A stretch of DNA of 64,000 nucleotides from Gordionus sp. m RMFG-2023. Lineage: Eukaryota > Nematomorpha > Gordioida > Chordodea > Parachordodidae. The notes below the pieces were generated by a model. The model did not search any database. It was not told the DNA's origin and saw only the letters and a list, made by a program, of their open reading frames with translations. This document shows positions 35,481-47,375 of the stretch, in pieces. Made by a program: the position numbers and the translations under genes. Where the stretch lies: contig NC_088775.1 in assembly GCF_954871325.1 (NCBI RefSeq), forward strand, positions 16,841,561 through 16,905,560. Reading direction: 5' to 3'. The stretch's first letter is position 1, and every line of letters starts with the position of its first letter.

Positions 35481-35939
35481 AAATCATTATTTATATAACC
35501 TATTTCATTATAAAGTTATAGTTTACATTGAAATTTTAATAAATAAAAATTCATATATATGACTGATTTAGATGATAACAATATAAATAGATTTTTTGTA
35601 TGAATAGTATAATCAGAGGGGGGCGTATTTTACTAGATATATCCAAATAGTAGTATCTAAGATCCAAAATTGATTTAAAAGATTAAAGAAAAAATATTTT
35701 TAAATTTGTTCCCAAAAATATCTTGTTTATATTGATGCATCTTTCTAGTTCAACTCCATTCCTGTTGGCTCAAAAAATTTAACATATATGATACTATTAT
35801 CATCTGCCCAGAGGTTTAAGTGTTTCCCAACAAAATCATATTAACCTAATTTAAAAATAATGGATATGAGTAATGTGATAATTTCAAAATATATATATTA
35901 AAATAATTTCAAAAGGGAGTTGAGAATTAGATAAAAATT

Positions 35940-36810
35940 AAAAATGATAATTGTCACTTATCTATGGTAGATCTCCATTGAAATTTTAGTTTAACATGTT
36001 TACAATATATATTTTACCCATTTGCTTTAAAAAATTTTACAAAATTTTAAAAATAACGATTATGACAATTGTCACATATCTATGGTACATCTTCACTGAA
36101 TTTTAAATTAAACGTATTTACAGCCTATATTTATACTTATTTGCGTCAAAAAATTTCAAAAAACTTTAAAAATAACGATTATGACAATTGTCACATATCT
36201 AGGGGAAATCTTCGCTGAAATTTTAAATTAACTGAAATTTTAATTTAACATATTTACAATCTATATTTTTACCTATTTGCGTCAAAAAAATTCTAAAAAC
36301 TTTAGAAATAACGATTATGACAATTGTCTCTTTTCTATGGTATATCTTCACTGAAATTTTAATTTAACATGTTTACAATATATATTTTAACCATTTGCTT
36401 TAAAAAATTTCACAAAATTTTAAAAATAACGATTTTGACAATTGTCACATATCTATGGTACATCTTCACTGAATTTTAAATTAAACGTATTATTTACAGC
36501 CTATATTTTTACTTATTTGCGTCAAAAAATTTCAAAAAACTTTAAAAATAACGATTATGACATTTGTCACTTATCTAGGGGAAATATTAACTGAAATTTT
36601 AATTTAACATATTTACAATCTATATTTTTACCCATTATAGCGTCAAAAATAAACTAATATGTTTTAAAATACAGATTATGATATTTGTCATTTTTACAAA
36701 GGAACATCATCATTGAATTTATAGTTTAACATATTTATAATATAAATTATATTTTTACCCTTAGTACCAAAAATTTCAAAAATGTTAAAAAATAACATGA
36801 CAATTGTCAC
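35940..36810 (-). repeat. tandem array of TGACAATTGTCA units, minus orientation
   Basis: About eight units carrying AACGATTATGACAATTGTCA, the reverse complement of the 32500-33740 array. With that array it forms long inverted arms about 2.2 kb apart. Confidence 0.85.
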
Positions 36811-37089
36811 ATTAAAATATTATAAATAACATAAAAATTTAATACAAATATTTATAAATTATTTATAAATTATTTAAACTAGTTCTTTTAATATACTAAA
36901 AAAATAGATAATTTTACATAAATGATAAAAATAAACCTATAAAAGATTTCAACTAAAAGATTTATAATTCACAAAAATATTAATTAAAAAAGAAGATTTT
37001 AAATTCTTATCAATTCAATTTTTGCTTAAAAATTTGCATGAAAACCACTAATTAATTGTAACAAAAATAATATTATACACCTATTCGAA
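36811..37089. other. outer flank of the minus-orientation array
   Basis: AT-rich; inverted resemblance to 1-360 (TTGTAACAAAAATAATATTA). It ends where the hAT subterminal repeats begin. Confidence 0.45.
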
Positions 37090-37495
37090 ATATTCGTCCT
37101 CTAGTCGACTTAAGTTCTTGACTCAAATGGAAAACTCATGTTCTCGACTCAAATCGACTTGAGTGCATGACTCGAGTTGACTGGAGTTCACGACTTGAGT
37201 CGGCTTGAGTTCACGACCGTCGACTTGAGTTCACGACTTGAGTCAACTTGAGTTCACGACTTGAGTCGACTTGAGTTCACGACTTGAGTCGACTTGAGTT
37301 CACGACTTGAGTTCACGACCTGAGTCGACTTGAGTTCACGACTTGAGTCGACTTGAGTTCACGACTTGAGTCGACTTGAGTTCACGACTTGAATCGACTT
37401 GAGTTCACGACTCAAGTTCACGACTCAAGTTCACGACTCGAATTCACGACTAACGACTTCAGACTCTGAGTCGGAGTCGGGTGAACTCGACTTTT
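37090..37495. repeat. right subterminal GACTTGAGTT array of hAT composite 2
   Basis: At least a dozen units of GAGTTCACGACTTGAGTCGA, ending with GACTCTGAGTCGGAGTCGGG next to the terminal repeat. Confidence 0.85.
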
Positions 37496-37708
37496 TAACA
37501 ACACTACACCTACCCTTAGCCTATATGGAATTATATATCATGTCTAGAATTGACAGGCACTCGATCTTCAACTTTTAGCTCACCGCATATTACTTATTTT
37601 ATGAAAAATTTTGCATATTCACGCCTTTTAAATTGGTATATAAAAGTAAAAGGTATATTTAATAATTATCAAATTATACAAGCTTTTTAAGTAAATTTAT
37701 CATCGAAA

Positions 37709-40395
37709 ATGGCAATGCATTCAAAACCTAAACTAATCAATCATGATAACTATACTGTACATATTTTGCCTGCACTTGAAGATAACTTTATGTATATCAT
37801 AAATCAACATGACTCAAAAGATGCCATCGTTATCGATCCTGTGGATGCTGATTTAGTTTATGAAACAGTCAAAGATAGAAATTTAAATTTGTTGAGTATT
37901 TTGACCACACATCATCATTGGTATATTTAGATAGATATTTTTAACTAGGTTAATTATTTTCTAGGGATCATGCTGGTGGAAATGAGAAAATGTTGAAATT
38001 TTTACCCACCTTAAATGTTTATGGAGGTGATGATAGAGTCAATTGTTTGACCAAAAAGTTAACTGATGGGGATAAGGTTTCTTTAAATAATTTAGAAATC
38101 AAATGCTTATTTACTCCTTGCCACACATCTGGTCATTTATGTTATTTTTTACAAAGTTCTAGACATTCATCTGTATTTACAGGTTTTATTTAACCAAATA
38201 TATTTTTTTAAAATTTTGCATTTTTTATTTTAGGTATGATTTTTATAATAAACAATTTAAAAGATAAGACATATGTATTTATATTTTTGCTTATTACAAA
38301 ATAAATGATAATCCTTATATAATATATTGATCAAATATAAAGCTTTGCAATTTAAAGAATTTTACATCAAATAATTTTTTTAAAATATAGTATATTATTT
38401 AAACATTCATTTTGATTTTTTTTATATTACATTTATGAACCTTAAGATATATTTCAATAAAAAATGTATTTTTATAAATTTGCCTTGATTCATTTGTTGT
38501 CTTTGATAACCAATTTCCAAATAGTGATGCATGATATTATAATAATTGGAATTTGAGAAGTCATTAGAAATAAATTGATTAAGTATTGAGGTTAAATTAT
38601 GTAAGACTTCATTTCTTGTATTTGTTGGGGATTGACTGGCCAATATTGGTTTATTAAAATTTCAACGTAATTTTATATTGGGTGGGCAAATCATGTGGCA
38701 AATATTACATTTGTTCATTAAAGCTATTAATGAGATGGTTTTATGTGTTGAAGCAGTATGCATAACAATTTATCACTTTATAGGATATTGATAAGTTCTA
38801 TGATATAATCTCAAAATAATAAACTTTTATCTGATCCTCAATGGCATAACCAGGATTTTATCATAGAGGGGGGGGGGGGGTAAGAAGAATTTTTGGTGGG
38901 AGGCTTCGCTCCCAAATTCTCATTTTTTATGAACACCCAATTGCTTATATCTTAGACTAAATTATTTTAAATATTTGCATATAACAAAATTTTAGAGAGT
39001 ATTTCATTATAGATTTTATTTATTATATAAAAATACTTTAGCATAAATAACATTCCTTTATTTAATCATGTATTTATTTTTATTATTTAAAATAAATTTC
39101 AAAATGTAGATATTTTATTCAGATTATGATATTAAAAATTTTATTGTACCAAAACTTTATTTTTAAAAAAAATGTAATTTAACAATTATATAAATATAAG
39201 TAATTCTTATGCAAATAATGGTATTTAAAAAAATATGATGATATTACACCGATTGTTATCTCTTCCCTTAAACATATGCCAAGCGGAACTTTAAAGTTTT
39301 TAAAAAATATAGGGGATAAGACAAGAGCCCTTACATCAGAACCTAAAGAATTTTATTTTTTAAAACAAAACCTTCAAATCACAATTTTAAAATATAATTA
39401 CGCATGTTTTTTGGGAACTTGTAGTCCCACCTCCGTTTTTAATATTGTTTTATTTTATTTTATATTTGATGTGAGAAAACTATATTGAATAAAAATATAT
39501 TATTATACCTGTCTCACCTAAGAATAGTATTCTTCTTTTTACATAATCTTTTAAGGGTCTCGTAGGATTTCGGGAAAAGTTTGGCATCTTAATTTATTTA
39601 TAGAAAATAATGACATTTGATATACTTTGCAATATCTTTCACTTTCATTTGCCCTCTCTCTCTTGGGTACAGATAATATTTACTTGCTCTGTGTATTTTT
39701 TCCTTATCCCAGATTTTATATTTTCTTCTTGGTATTGTCGAAATTAAATTTGAAACAACAAGAATCACTACTTAGAGAGGGGAAATATGTATTATGTAAT
39801 TATTTGTAGATGATATATTAGATATATATTACATTTTTTAAGAAAAGAATCAGGAATTGATGAAAATGGTTATATATTTTGAAAAGATTTTAAATTTAAT
39901 TTAAAAAAATTTTAAGTTATAAAATAAATGCAAAAAATATTAAGTAAAATTTATACCATATTTATTTAAAATTATTTGATGTCAAATTTAGTTTTTTTAG
40001 ATTATGTGGTTTTTACATCTGTTTTATTATATATTATTTAAGGATTGTCAATGTTTTATAATATGCAAAAATATAAACACACATTTTTATTGTTTGTATA
40101 AAAATCATACACTACCTTGTATACTTAATTCCATTGTGCATTTTATATCATAACCTAAAATATCACCTGAAGATAATTATGAGATTCTTGGCTTATAAAG
40201 GATTAATCTTGCATATTTTAAATTTAATTACCTCCAAACTATATATTAGAATTTAAAAAATAATAATATTATCTTCTCCATACCCTAACAGGCGACACTT
40301 TATTTATTGGGGGTTGTGGTCGATTTTTTGAAGGCACCGCAGATCAAATGTATAAAGCTTTAGTCAATGTATTGGGTCATTTACCAGATAACACA
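37709..40395 (+). CDS. HAGH: hydroxyacylglutathione hydrolase (glyoxalase II), 5' three exons
   Basis: It hydrolyses S-D-lactoylglutathione to glutathione and D-lactate, the second step of methylglyoxal detoxification. Exon 1 is 37709-37920, exon 2 37965-38182 and exon 3 40292-40395; together they give 178 codons with matching phases. The first intron is only 44 bp (GTATAT...TTCTAG); the second is 2109 bp (GTTTTA...CAACAG). Zinc-binding motifs of the metallo-beta-lactamase fold are intact: THHHWDH (formed across intron 1), CHTSGH and FTGD (formed across intron 2). [19 protein letters not shown] follows, very like animal glyoxalase II. The reading reaches LGHLPDNT, after which GTATTA is a good donor; the next expected motif (VYCGHEYT) was not found in the window. 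No mitochondrial leader is seen, so this is probably a cytosolic form. The start context GAAAATGG is good, with a second ATG two codons on. Confidence 0.9.
38422..38763 (-). other. unrecognised open stretch inside glyoxalase intron 2
   Basis: The minus strand from an ATG at about 38763 reads [20 protein letters not shown], then [13 protein letters not shown], one TGA, then [20 protein letters not shown] and about 65 more residues to 38422. A CNIC pair might bind metal. It matches no family I know. It could be a decayed transposon ORF or a small nested gene with one stop. Confidence 0.3.
38764..40291. other. remainder of glyoxalase intron 2
   Basis: AT-rich. At 38846-38925 there is AATGGCATAACCAGGATTTT, a run of G, and GGCTTCGCTCCC, which resembles the ends of a widespread small DNA transposon (compare 14155-14260). 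No exon is recognised. Confidence 0.45.
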
Positions 40396-40733
40396 GTATT
40401 AATTATTTACATTATATTGCAATTAGGCTATTCCAATCCACATAATTTTTAACTATTCAATCCTATTACTATTAATTTGTTTTTAATATATGAGAATAAA
40501 ACTAAAAAACGTTACATGAAATTATATTAAAATAATTTAGAACCAAAAGAATTTTAAAATGAACAATAGTTATGAATATTATAAAATCACTTTCTTATGA
40601 CATGCCAAAAAATCAAGTTAGCTACTATATTTAAAATAATTTGATTTTAAACATTACAAATAAATTGAATTTTGGTTCCTTTAATGAATTTATTATTATA
40701 AAATAAAAGAATTATATAATTATCAGAGTGTTA

Positions 40734-41785
40734 AACCTTACTTTTAAAAGTAGCGTGATGCCGCTATCGCTATTTATCTACAAAGTAGTGCGATACCGCT
40801 AAATAAATTTGTTTTATTTTTTGCTTATAATGTAATTACATATAGTATATAATATTTTAAAATCAACATTTATAAATATTTAATAATTATTACGTTGTCC
40901 GCTTCTAACCTGAATATTATTCCCAGAATTAAATCACATTACTACAAGTCAAGGAAGCAAAATTATAATAATTTTAAATTTGAAAAGGGAGAAAAAAAAC
41001 GAATGAATTATATTACAATTCGCTTCCCTTTTGTAGGGAAGCTCAAGTTAAAAATACATTTTTTTAAAATTATAAATCTCACAATCATGCTGAAATAAAC
41101 TAAAAATAAAATTATATCAAATAAAAATAACTCAAAAATTGCAATACATAACTTCATAATAATCAAATTTTACAAATCTAAAAATAAAATGTTAACGCGA
41201 TACTCTAAAAATAAATAATATCATTGCATAATGATCATTTACGATGATAAACGGAAAAGTCTGTCGTTACTCACGACAATAATTAGTTTGATTATAAAAA
41301 AATTTATGTAAAAAGACTATAATTTATGTTATAAAAATAACTATTTATAGTAATATTCATTTTTAATTTATTTTTTATGCATTTTAATAATAAAATTATT
41401 TTTATATTATCATCCCCAAGTCTAGAGCGACGATCAAAAAGTATAAGTTTCGCCTTACTAAATAATCTCTCAACACTAGTACTTGAGCGTAAGTCAGTAT
41501 TTAATTTTATATACATATTTTTAATATAAGAAAAATTATCAAAAATACTCATTTGTTTAGATTTAAAAAACGCGTTTAAGGGATTTTCTATTATATTAGT
41601 ATCATTTATAAAAAAATTATCTGGAACTCGTTTTTATGGTTCTAACTTTTGTTTTTATATTAGTTTGACGCTACTTGGCTACTTTTGAAAAAGGAGCGCG
41701 CTAAAAAAATATATAATTGGGAAAAAAGTAGCGCGCTATTAGCTATAGCTACCAAAAAAGATGGCGAGCTACTTTAACAACTCTT
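40734..41785 (-). mobile_element. short hAT element in a glyoxalase intron
   Basis: The left end CAGAGTGTTAAAC and right end (opposite strand) AAGAGTTGTTAAAG are flanked by ATAATTAT and ATAATAAT, seven of eight matching. Subterminal repeats with GTAGCGYGATRCCGC and GCGCGCTA occur at both ends. The only coding relic is a C-terminal transposase piece (41304-41552). It appears to sit in the third intron of the glyoxalase gene. Confidence 0.7.
41304..41552 (-). pseudogene. hAT C-terminal dimerisation relic
   Basis: The minus strand reads SSTSVERLFSKAKLILFDRR, then SRLGDDNIKIILLLKCIKN, the SxxVERLFSxA...RxRLxxxNxxxLLxLK pattern of ZBED-type hAT transposases. The rest of the gene is absent. Confidence 0.75.
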
Positions 41786-41812
41786 ATAATAATATATAAT
41801 TCTTCTATATTT

Positions 41813-42077
41813 AATGGCGATTTCCAGGTTTACCCAGGTAAGCCAGTTTCCCCTCTGATTTTCATTCTCCATTTCTGAGAGTCCTGAGCTTCATTATTTG
41901 TAAGATTGATTTTTCTCATATCCATTGCTAACACCTTTAACCATGCCATCTTAGACCTTCCTTGAGGTCTTGATCCTCTTACTTCCATCGAAATGGATCT
42001 CTTTACCCAGGCATCCTTTGTCTTTCGTTCCACATGCCTAAACCATCTCAGTCTATTTTCTCATTACCACTCCAATC
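41813..42077 (-). mobile_element. 5'-truncated LINE, 3' end only
   Basis: The minus strand reads ENRLRWFRHVERKTKDAWVK, then RGSRPQGRSKMAWLKVLAMD and DSQKWRMKIRGETGLPG, and ends CCTGGAAATCGCC. This matches the last ~80 codons and 3' end of the LINE at 61533-63085, including the same terminal CTGGAAATCGCCAT followed by GAAGAA-like simple sequence. It is a typical short, 5'-truncated LINE insertion. Confidence 0.85.
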
Positions 42078-43984
42078 ACTTATATTCAATATTGGATCAG
42101 ATCAGTTTTTTAACGTCGGCTTGATCCGATATTTAATATTGGCACAGTCCTAATTGCAATTAACATTCATTTCATTATTTATTATTTAGAAATATCTGTG
42201 ATTTGGAGATCAGCACAACTGGCCTGAAACATTCAATAGTTTTTTTAAACAAATAGACTCCATTTGGGGAAGCCAAAAGCCTAACTTGAATCATGAAAAA
42301 TATGAGCCCCAACTTGATTTGATTTTTTTAAAATAAACTAATAAAAAAAGTCAAGACAGTTTTTAATCTTTGGTTATTGTTGCAGATTTTGTTAAATTTT
42401 TAAATTAAATAAAATAATGGGGAAAGGATTTAAAAGGTTTGTCTCTCTAGTTTGTTAACTAAATTAATTTTTAATTATATACTATTAAAAAATATACTGA
42501 CAGATCACCTTATTTTAAATTTCAATTTACAAATTTATTTATTGAATAATAAAATATGCATTGTAAAATCTTAGAGATTTATCACAAACAAACATTCTAT
42601 TCTAAAATATATTATGTCGGGATATGGAATTAACAGGTATTCGGAATGTCAATTATCATTTACTCTTTCTCCTTTCTTTCTTTCCTACTTTCTTTCTTTA
42701 TCTATTTCTGAAAATAAGAAAGAATGCGATTCTTAATGTTAAAATATTGGATATGTGGGATATTTTATCAAGCATGTGTAAAGTATCCATAATTTTAATT
42801 TCATACAATTTTAATTTTTATGTCAGAAGTTTCATATAAATAAATACACAAAAGTTAATTGCCAAATTTGTCTTAAATTCAGAAAATAGGTACTCTACAT
42901 ATGCTAGATTACATAAGCTCAAATCGGATTTTTCAAATTTAAAAATTTATTTAAAATTAAGAGGTTCCAAATCCCAATGGCGAGAAGTTCTCGAGTTCGA
43001 AACTTGGCCACCATGAAGAAAGTATGGAAATAACACTAAGTATTGAATAATATGATTTATTAATTTACACTAACAACTAAATAAACAAAAAGTAATAAAA
43101 ATAATATAATAAATTTATGCATTACAATTTTTTAATGATGATAATATTGAATTATTTTTTCTTTAAATACTAAAAAAATTTAACTTATTCAATCAATCAA
43201 AATAAATTTAACAAAAAAAGTATAAAAGTTAAATTTAAGTTTAAAAAAAAGAAATAATAAAAAATCAATCCACAAAGTTAAAGAATACTATAAAGTAAAA
43301 GTTAATTTTGGTATAATAAAAAATCACGTTAAATATAAAAAATATCTTCAGAATATAAAATATCGATTACATTAACATTCCGTTCTCCAAAGAAACTCTG
43401 CCTAGATTCCTATTGGACATGTTGATTCACTGATAAAGTCTTTAAGAACGTTATCTACTCCGCATAATTAGCATCGCAATGAATATAGTCGGCCGTAAGA
43501 AATTTCGCTTTTGCCATAGTAATTCGTTAAATTTTGATACACGAAATCCCTCTTCGTAGAATAGTTTACATTACTTAGCTATGGCTGCTATCATCGTTTG
43601 TTTAATAACTTCGTTTAATAGTACTCTAACAAACTTATCTATTTATATATTTTATAAAACATGCTAAAAAAATAATTATTCAATCCTTTCACATTTTAAT
43701 CAATTTTGAGAGAAATTGGTTCAATAGATAAAAAGTTAAAGAGTGGTGACCTGACCTGATGGCAAACATGACCATCCACTTTTCCCCTACACAATTTTTA
43801 TTCTACCTATTACAATTATAATTTTAGACTGACCCTAGCTAGTTCAAAAACGCCACCTACTATAGATAATTTTTTTGAAATAAATAATAATACTATTGAA
43901 AATCTTTTAAACATATTTTTTTAAATCTAAAAATACTCATGAATATTTTTGATGATTCTTCTTATATAAAAAATATTTATATTA
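42078..43984. other. AT-rich sequence, no supported gene
   Basis: A less AT-rich patch at 43380-43620 has no frame I recognise. A small TCGAGTTCGAAACTTGGCC patch at about 42994 resembles a tRNA B box but lacks a tRNA fold. Likely intron or intergenic DNA downstream of the glyoxalase exons. Confidence 0.35.
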
Positions 43985-44336
43985 TACTGCACTGCGTGCT
44001 AGTGTTGAACGATTATTTAGTCATAGCACTTTTTGATCATCGCCCTAGACTTGGGTATGACAGTATGGAAATGTTGTTATTATAGAAATGCAATAAAAAT
44101 TATATTGAAATTTTAGTCATATTTTTTATTTGTGGAAATAGAAATACGTAAAAAATATTTTAAAAAAAATTCTAAAGTAGCGTAATAAGTAGCTTTAATT
44201 ACATTTTTAAGTAGCTAATAGCTGTATCAACAGCGCTTCTACTATTTTGTAAAATAGAGGCAGCAATGGCCAGTTACATTTTTTATAAAATAGTGGTGCC
44301 GATAGCGCGCGATATTTAAAAGTAACTTTTAACTGC
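43985..44336 (+). pseudogene. hAT relic with right-end subterminal repeats
   Basis: The plus strand has ASVERLFSHS and, after a frame change, LFDHRPRLGYDSMEMLLL, the hAT C-terminal signature. 44160-44336 contains GTAGCTAATAGC and GATAGCGCGCGAT motifs and ends AAAAGTAACTTTTAACTGCA, like the 40734-41785 element, so the two belong to one family. The left end is not clear. Confidence 0.65.
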
Positions 44337-44454
44337 ATTGGTATTACCTTTATAATAAGTTTAGATACAATATAATTTTGTTGATACATAAAAATTGCCT
44401 TATAAATATATTTCTTTCGTTTCTGATGCAATTTTTTTAAAAATCAGCTGTGCC

Positions 44455-45200
44455 TAAAATAATGGTCTTATCATCATTACTAACAAGAAATAAACTTCTC
44501 TTATATGTTTTACACATCTCGTCGGTAAGCCTTACATTTTCTATCGAACTAGGAGGAATCGGTAATTCGTTCCTCTTCACTCGTCATGGTTTTTTCTTTA
44601 TATTTAGGGAGGATAAATAGTAGGTTTGCTCTCTTCAGCATGAAACGCATAATATTTTCGTAGATTTTTTTCACATTTTATCTGGATTACTTCTAAATAA
44701 TTATATAAATATATATTTCCTAATATATTTTGATATCTTATATATAATCCTTAAATTTGGAACAATTCCGACAAAACTCATTAAGAAATATTTTTAAAAA
44801 ATGTAGAAAGCAAAATATAAATTTATCTAACTACCTGTTATTCTTTTTTTTTTGATTGTTTAAAAAAAAAATTGTAAATTTTTCATAAAATATTTTGTAA
44901 AAAATATAAAATAGATAAACATGATTAAATTATTAAAGAAAATTTAAATATAGGATAAAAAATTTGAATTACTTAACATTGTCTTTCAATTTATTATGAG
45001 TATCAAGGGCATCAATATCACTTCTCTGATTTTGGTGTTCACAATGTCCTATTGTTATCCCTAACATCCCATTACTCAAGTTGCCCCTGGCCTTACATGC
45101 GGTATTTCTACATATTTAATATGTCAAGGGTAAAAAATATAATTATCTTTCACTATTAGGAATCCATTTTTTTGAGAAGAAATTACCCAATATGATCTTA
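44455..45200 (-). pseudogene. FLYWCH zinc finger plus MULE-type transposase relic
   Basis: On the minus strand, 45200-44985 reads VISSQKNGFLIVKDNYIFYP, then ACKARGNLSNGMLGITIG and HCEHQNQ. This fits a FLYWCH finger, with the C...C...H-x-H pattern partly decayed. Further down, 44590-44455 reads PIPPSSIENVRLTDEMCK and FLVSNDDKTIILGTADF, similar to the segment just before the DGTF motif in MULE transposases that carry FLYWCH fingers. The catalytic region itself is not found; the hAT relic at 43985-44336 lies where it should follow. An inverted copy of the finger exon is at 52855-53078. Confidence 0.55.
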
Positions 45201-45353
45201 TAAAAAATATTTATCAAATATAAAAACATCAAAAAAATATTATATTACCTATCTACATCAGCTATATCCTTATCTAGTAATATATTTTAGACAATAGGTT
45301 GAACATATCTAGAGCTACTAGCAATATCACTAGGGAGGTGGTAAGTGTAGTAA
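45201..45353. other. AT-rich spacer before the LTR element
   Basis: No feature recognised, apart from GTAA at 45350-45353, the left target duplication of the LTR element. Confidence 0.4.
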
Positions 45354-45591
45354 TGCAGGAATATATTCTAATATACTATTTATTCATTATGAATTATTAT
45401 ATTCGTCAATTAGATATGGTTATAATGATTATATATATTTATGATTAATATCATATTGGGTGCGGTTAACTACCTAACACTCAAAGCATCAATTATAATT
45501 AATCGATTTCATATGATTAAAATTGTGAATATATATATTAAAGATTGAATAAACCTGTGCATATATAGTTTAGTATAAGTGGATTAGTTTA
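45354..45591 (+). repeat. 5' LTR
   Basis: About 238 bp; paired with 48496-48728, with visible substitutions and small gaps. Confidence 0.85.
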
Positions 45592-47123
45592 TTGGCGCAA
45601 TCTAAAGATTCTAATATTTTAATTAAAACAAGTAAGAAAATAATTTATTAATTGTTAAAAATATGCATCAAGCTAAAACCATTACTGTCATAAATATAAA
45701 TAAGATCGAAAAATTCCTGGTAAATTGATCGATCGAGGTTTCAGTTATGGAACACAACAATAAAATTAATAAAACTGGACAACGATCGAGCAGGAGAATA
45801 AGGATCTGTTCATGGTGCGTTTGGGTTTGAGGGCATTGACATTCTCGAAATATTTATTTCCACAACTAAATTTGATAAGCTAAGAAGTATTTTACAAATA
45901 TGAACAGTAAAACCATTTTTGGTAGCCGATTAGATTATGGGAACATCAATGAACCAATTGAAGAGATGGCCAATAGGATGAAAGTAACTACAAAAGCCTG
46001 TTGTTTTGCGCCGACAGAAGTTGTCGGCCGTTTTAGAGATCAATTGGTGCTAGGCCTCGAAATTGATCTTAGGGCTAAATATCCGTTAAAATATGATGTA
46101 AACAAAAAACCGCGCTGACTTTCCAGTTTGTGCTTGATATGGCCACGACAACGGAAAGAGCTTAGAACGAAATGGCAATTAGGAGAGATAATAATTATAG
46201 GAAGCTAATAGCAAGTTTTACTATAATAAATGTAAGAATTATACAACTGGTATGAAAAATATTTATGCCCAGCTAAAGAGCCGGGCACTTGGCAGCATGC
46301 TGAATAAATAATCTTTGGACAGGTGGATTAAATAAAAGGGCAAAGTTACAACCAAAATAAATGGACTTAGTGTCACGTTCGGAGCACAAGACACTATTGT
46401 AGGATTGAATATTTGAGAGAAAATTGGCAAACCGACAAATTTTCACACAAACCCATTATCAGATTATGGAGATATGCACTTGGATTTAATGGGTGAAGCC
46501 ATGGTTCTTGTACAAATGGGGAAGGAAATTCGTAAATTATTAGTTATTACAATAAAGTCCAATGATCTACCTCTGTTTGACTCCCACGTATTTTAGCATT
46601 TAGGTTTGAATTACCATGACAGGTAAGCATATAACTGGTTATCAAAACGAATGGAGCTCTCGTGGGCCATTCAAGACCAATGATATAAATTTGCTATCAG
46701 GGGCCCTTCAAATACAATCGGCGCGGGCCGCAAGATATCGCTAACGGAAGACTCAATGGAGCCGTTGTTAGCTAAACAGTTCAAAGCCATTGACGATAGG
46801 CCGGGGTTGATGCGTAATTTCGCTGTGCCACTCCAATTAAAAGATATGGCTGATAGTTACCAGCTCGTCGAGTTCCTTTTTCGCTACCCAGATCGGTTGA
46901 ATTTGATCTAGATCACTTTGTTTCTGCTGATTTTGGATCCAATCGATTCCTCTATAACTTGGGTGCCATGGGCAGCCCCAAATAATGTCAGGAAGAACAA
47001 ATGGCGAGATTCCTATTCGCAGATTTGAAGGTTAGTTTAAATCTTCATTTATTACATGATTATACGTTATTCCGATGTTGGGTGACTTACTGGTAAAGAT
47101 TCAGGGGGGGGGGGGGATTTACA

Positions 47124-47375
47124 GTGATAGATTTAAAGGACGCATATCTACAAATGGCCATGGAGCCAGAGTTCCAAGAATATTTGGTCATCTCGATTCA
47201 TAAGGGATATTTTCGATACCGAAGGATGCCTTTTTGCCTTTCCTCACCAACTATTTTCCAGCGTTTCATGGACACGATTTTGAAAGACTGCCCGATGACT
47301 GGAGTGTGTCTAGATGTTTTAATTATCTCCGACAAAAAGGATGCCGAACATCTAGCTAAAAATGGTACTCGATAG
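47124..47375 (+). pseudogene. Ty3/gypsy reverse transcriptase fragment
   Basis: Palm-domain blocks typical of Ty3/gypsy are present: DLKDAYLQMAMEPEFQEYL, then GYFRYRRMPFCLSSP and FQRFMDTIL. Part of the fossil element 45354-48728. Confidence 0.85.

Larger units (their letters stand above)
26099..37506. mobile_element. large hAT composite 2 (11.4 kb) with exact 8-bp target duplication
   Basis: The left end TAGTGTTGTTAATCGACTG starts at 26099. The right end, on the opposite strand, TAGTGTTGTTAAAAAGTCGAG, starts at 37506. CACCTACC occurs at 26091-26098 and 37507-37514. Subterminal GACTTGAGTTCACGA arrays and a GTCGACTAGAGGACGAAT motif occur inside both ends. The interior has been filled by LINE pieces (26612-31400), inverted arrays (32500-33740, 35940-36810) and relics of Tc1/IS630-like and hAT transposases. 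It shares termini with composite 1, so the same transposase could have moved both. Confidence 0.9.

Noticed and set aside
42960-43020. tRNA-like B box (GTTCTCGAGTTCGAAACTTGG)
   Set aside because: No A box at proper spacing and no cloverleaf could be drawn; may be chance or a very decayed SINE.
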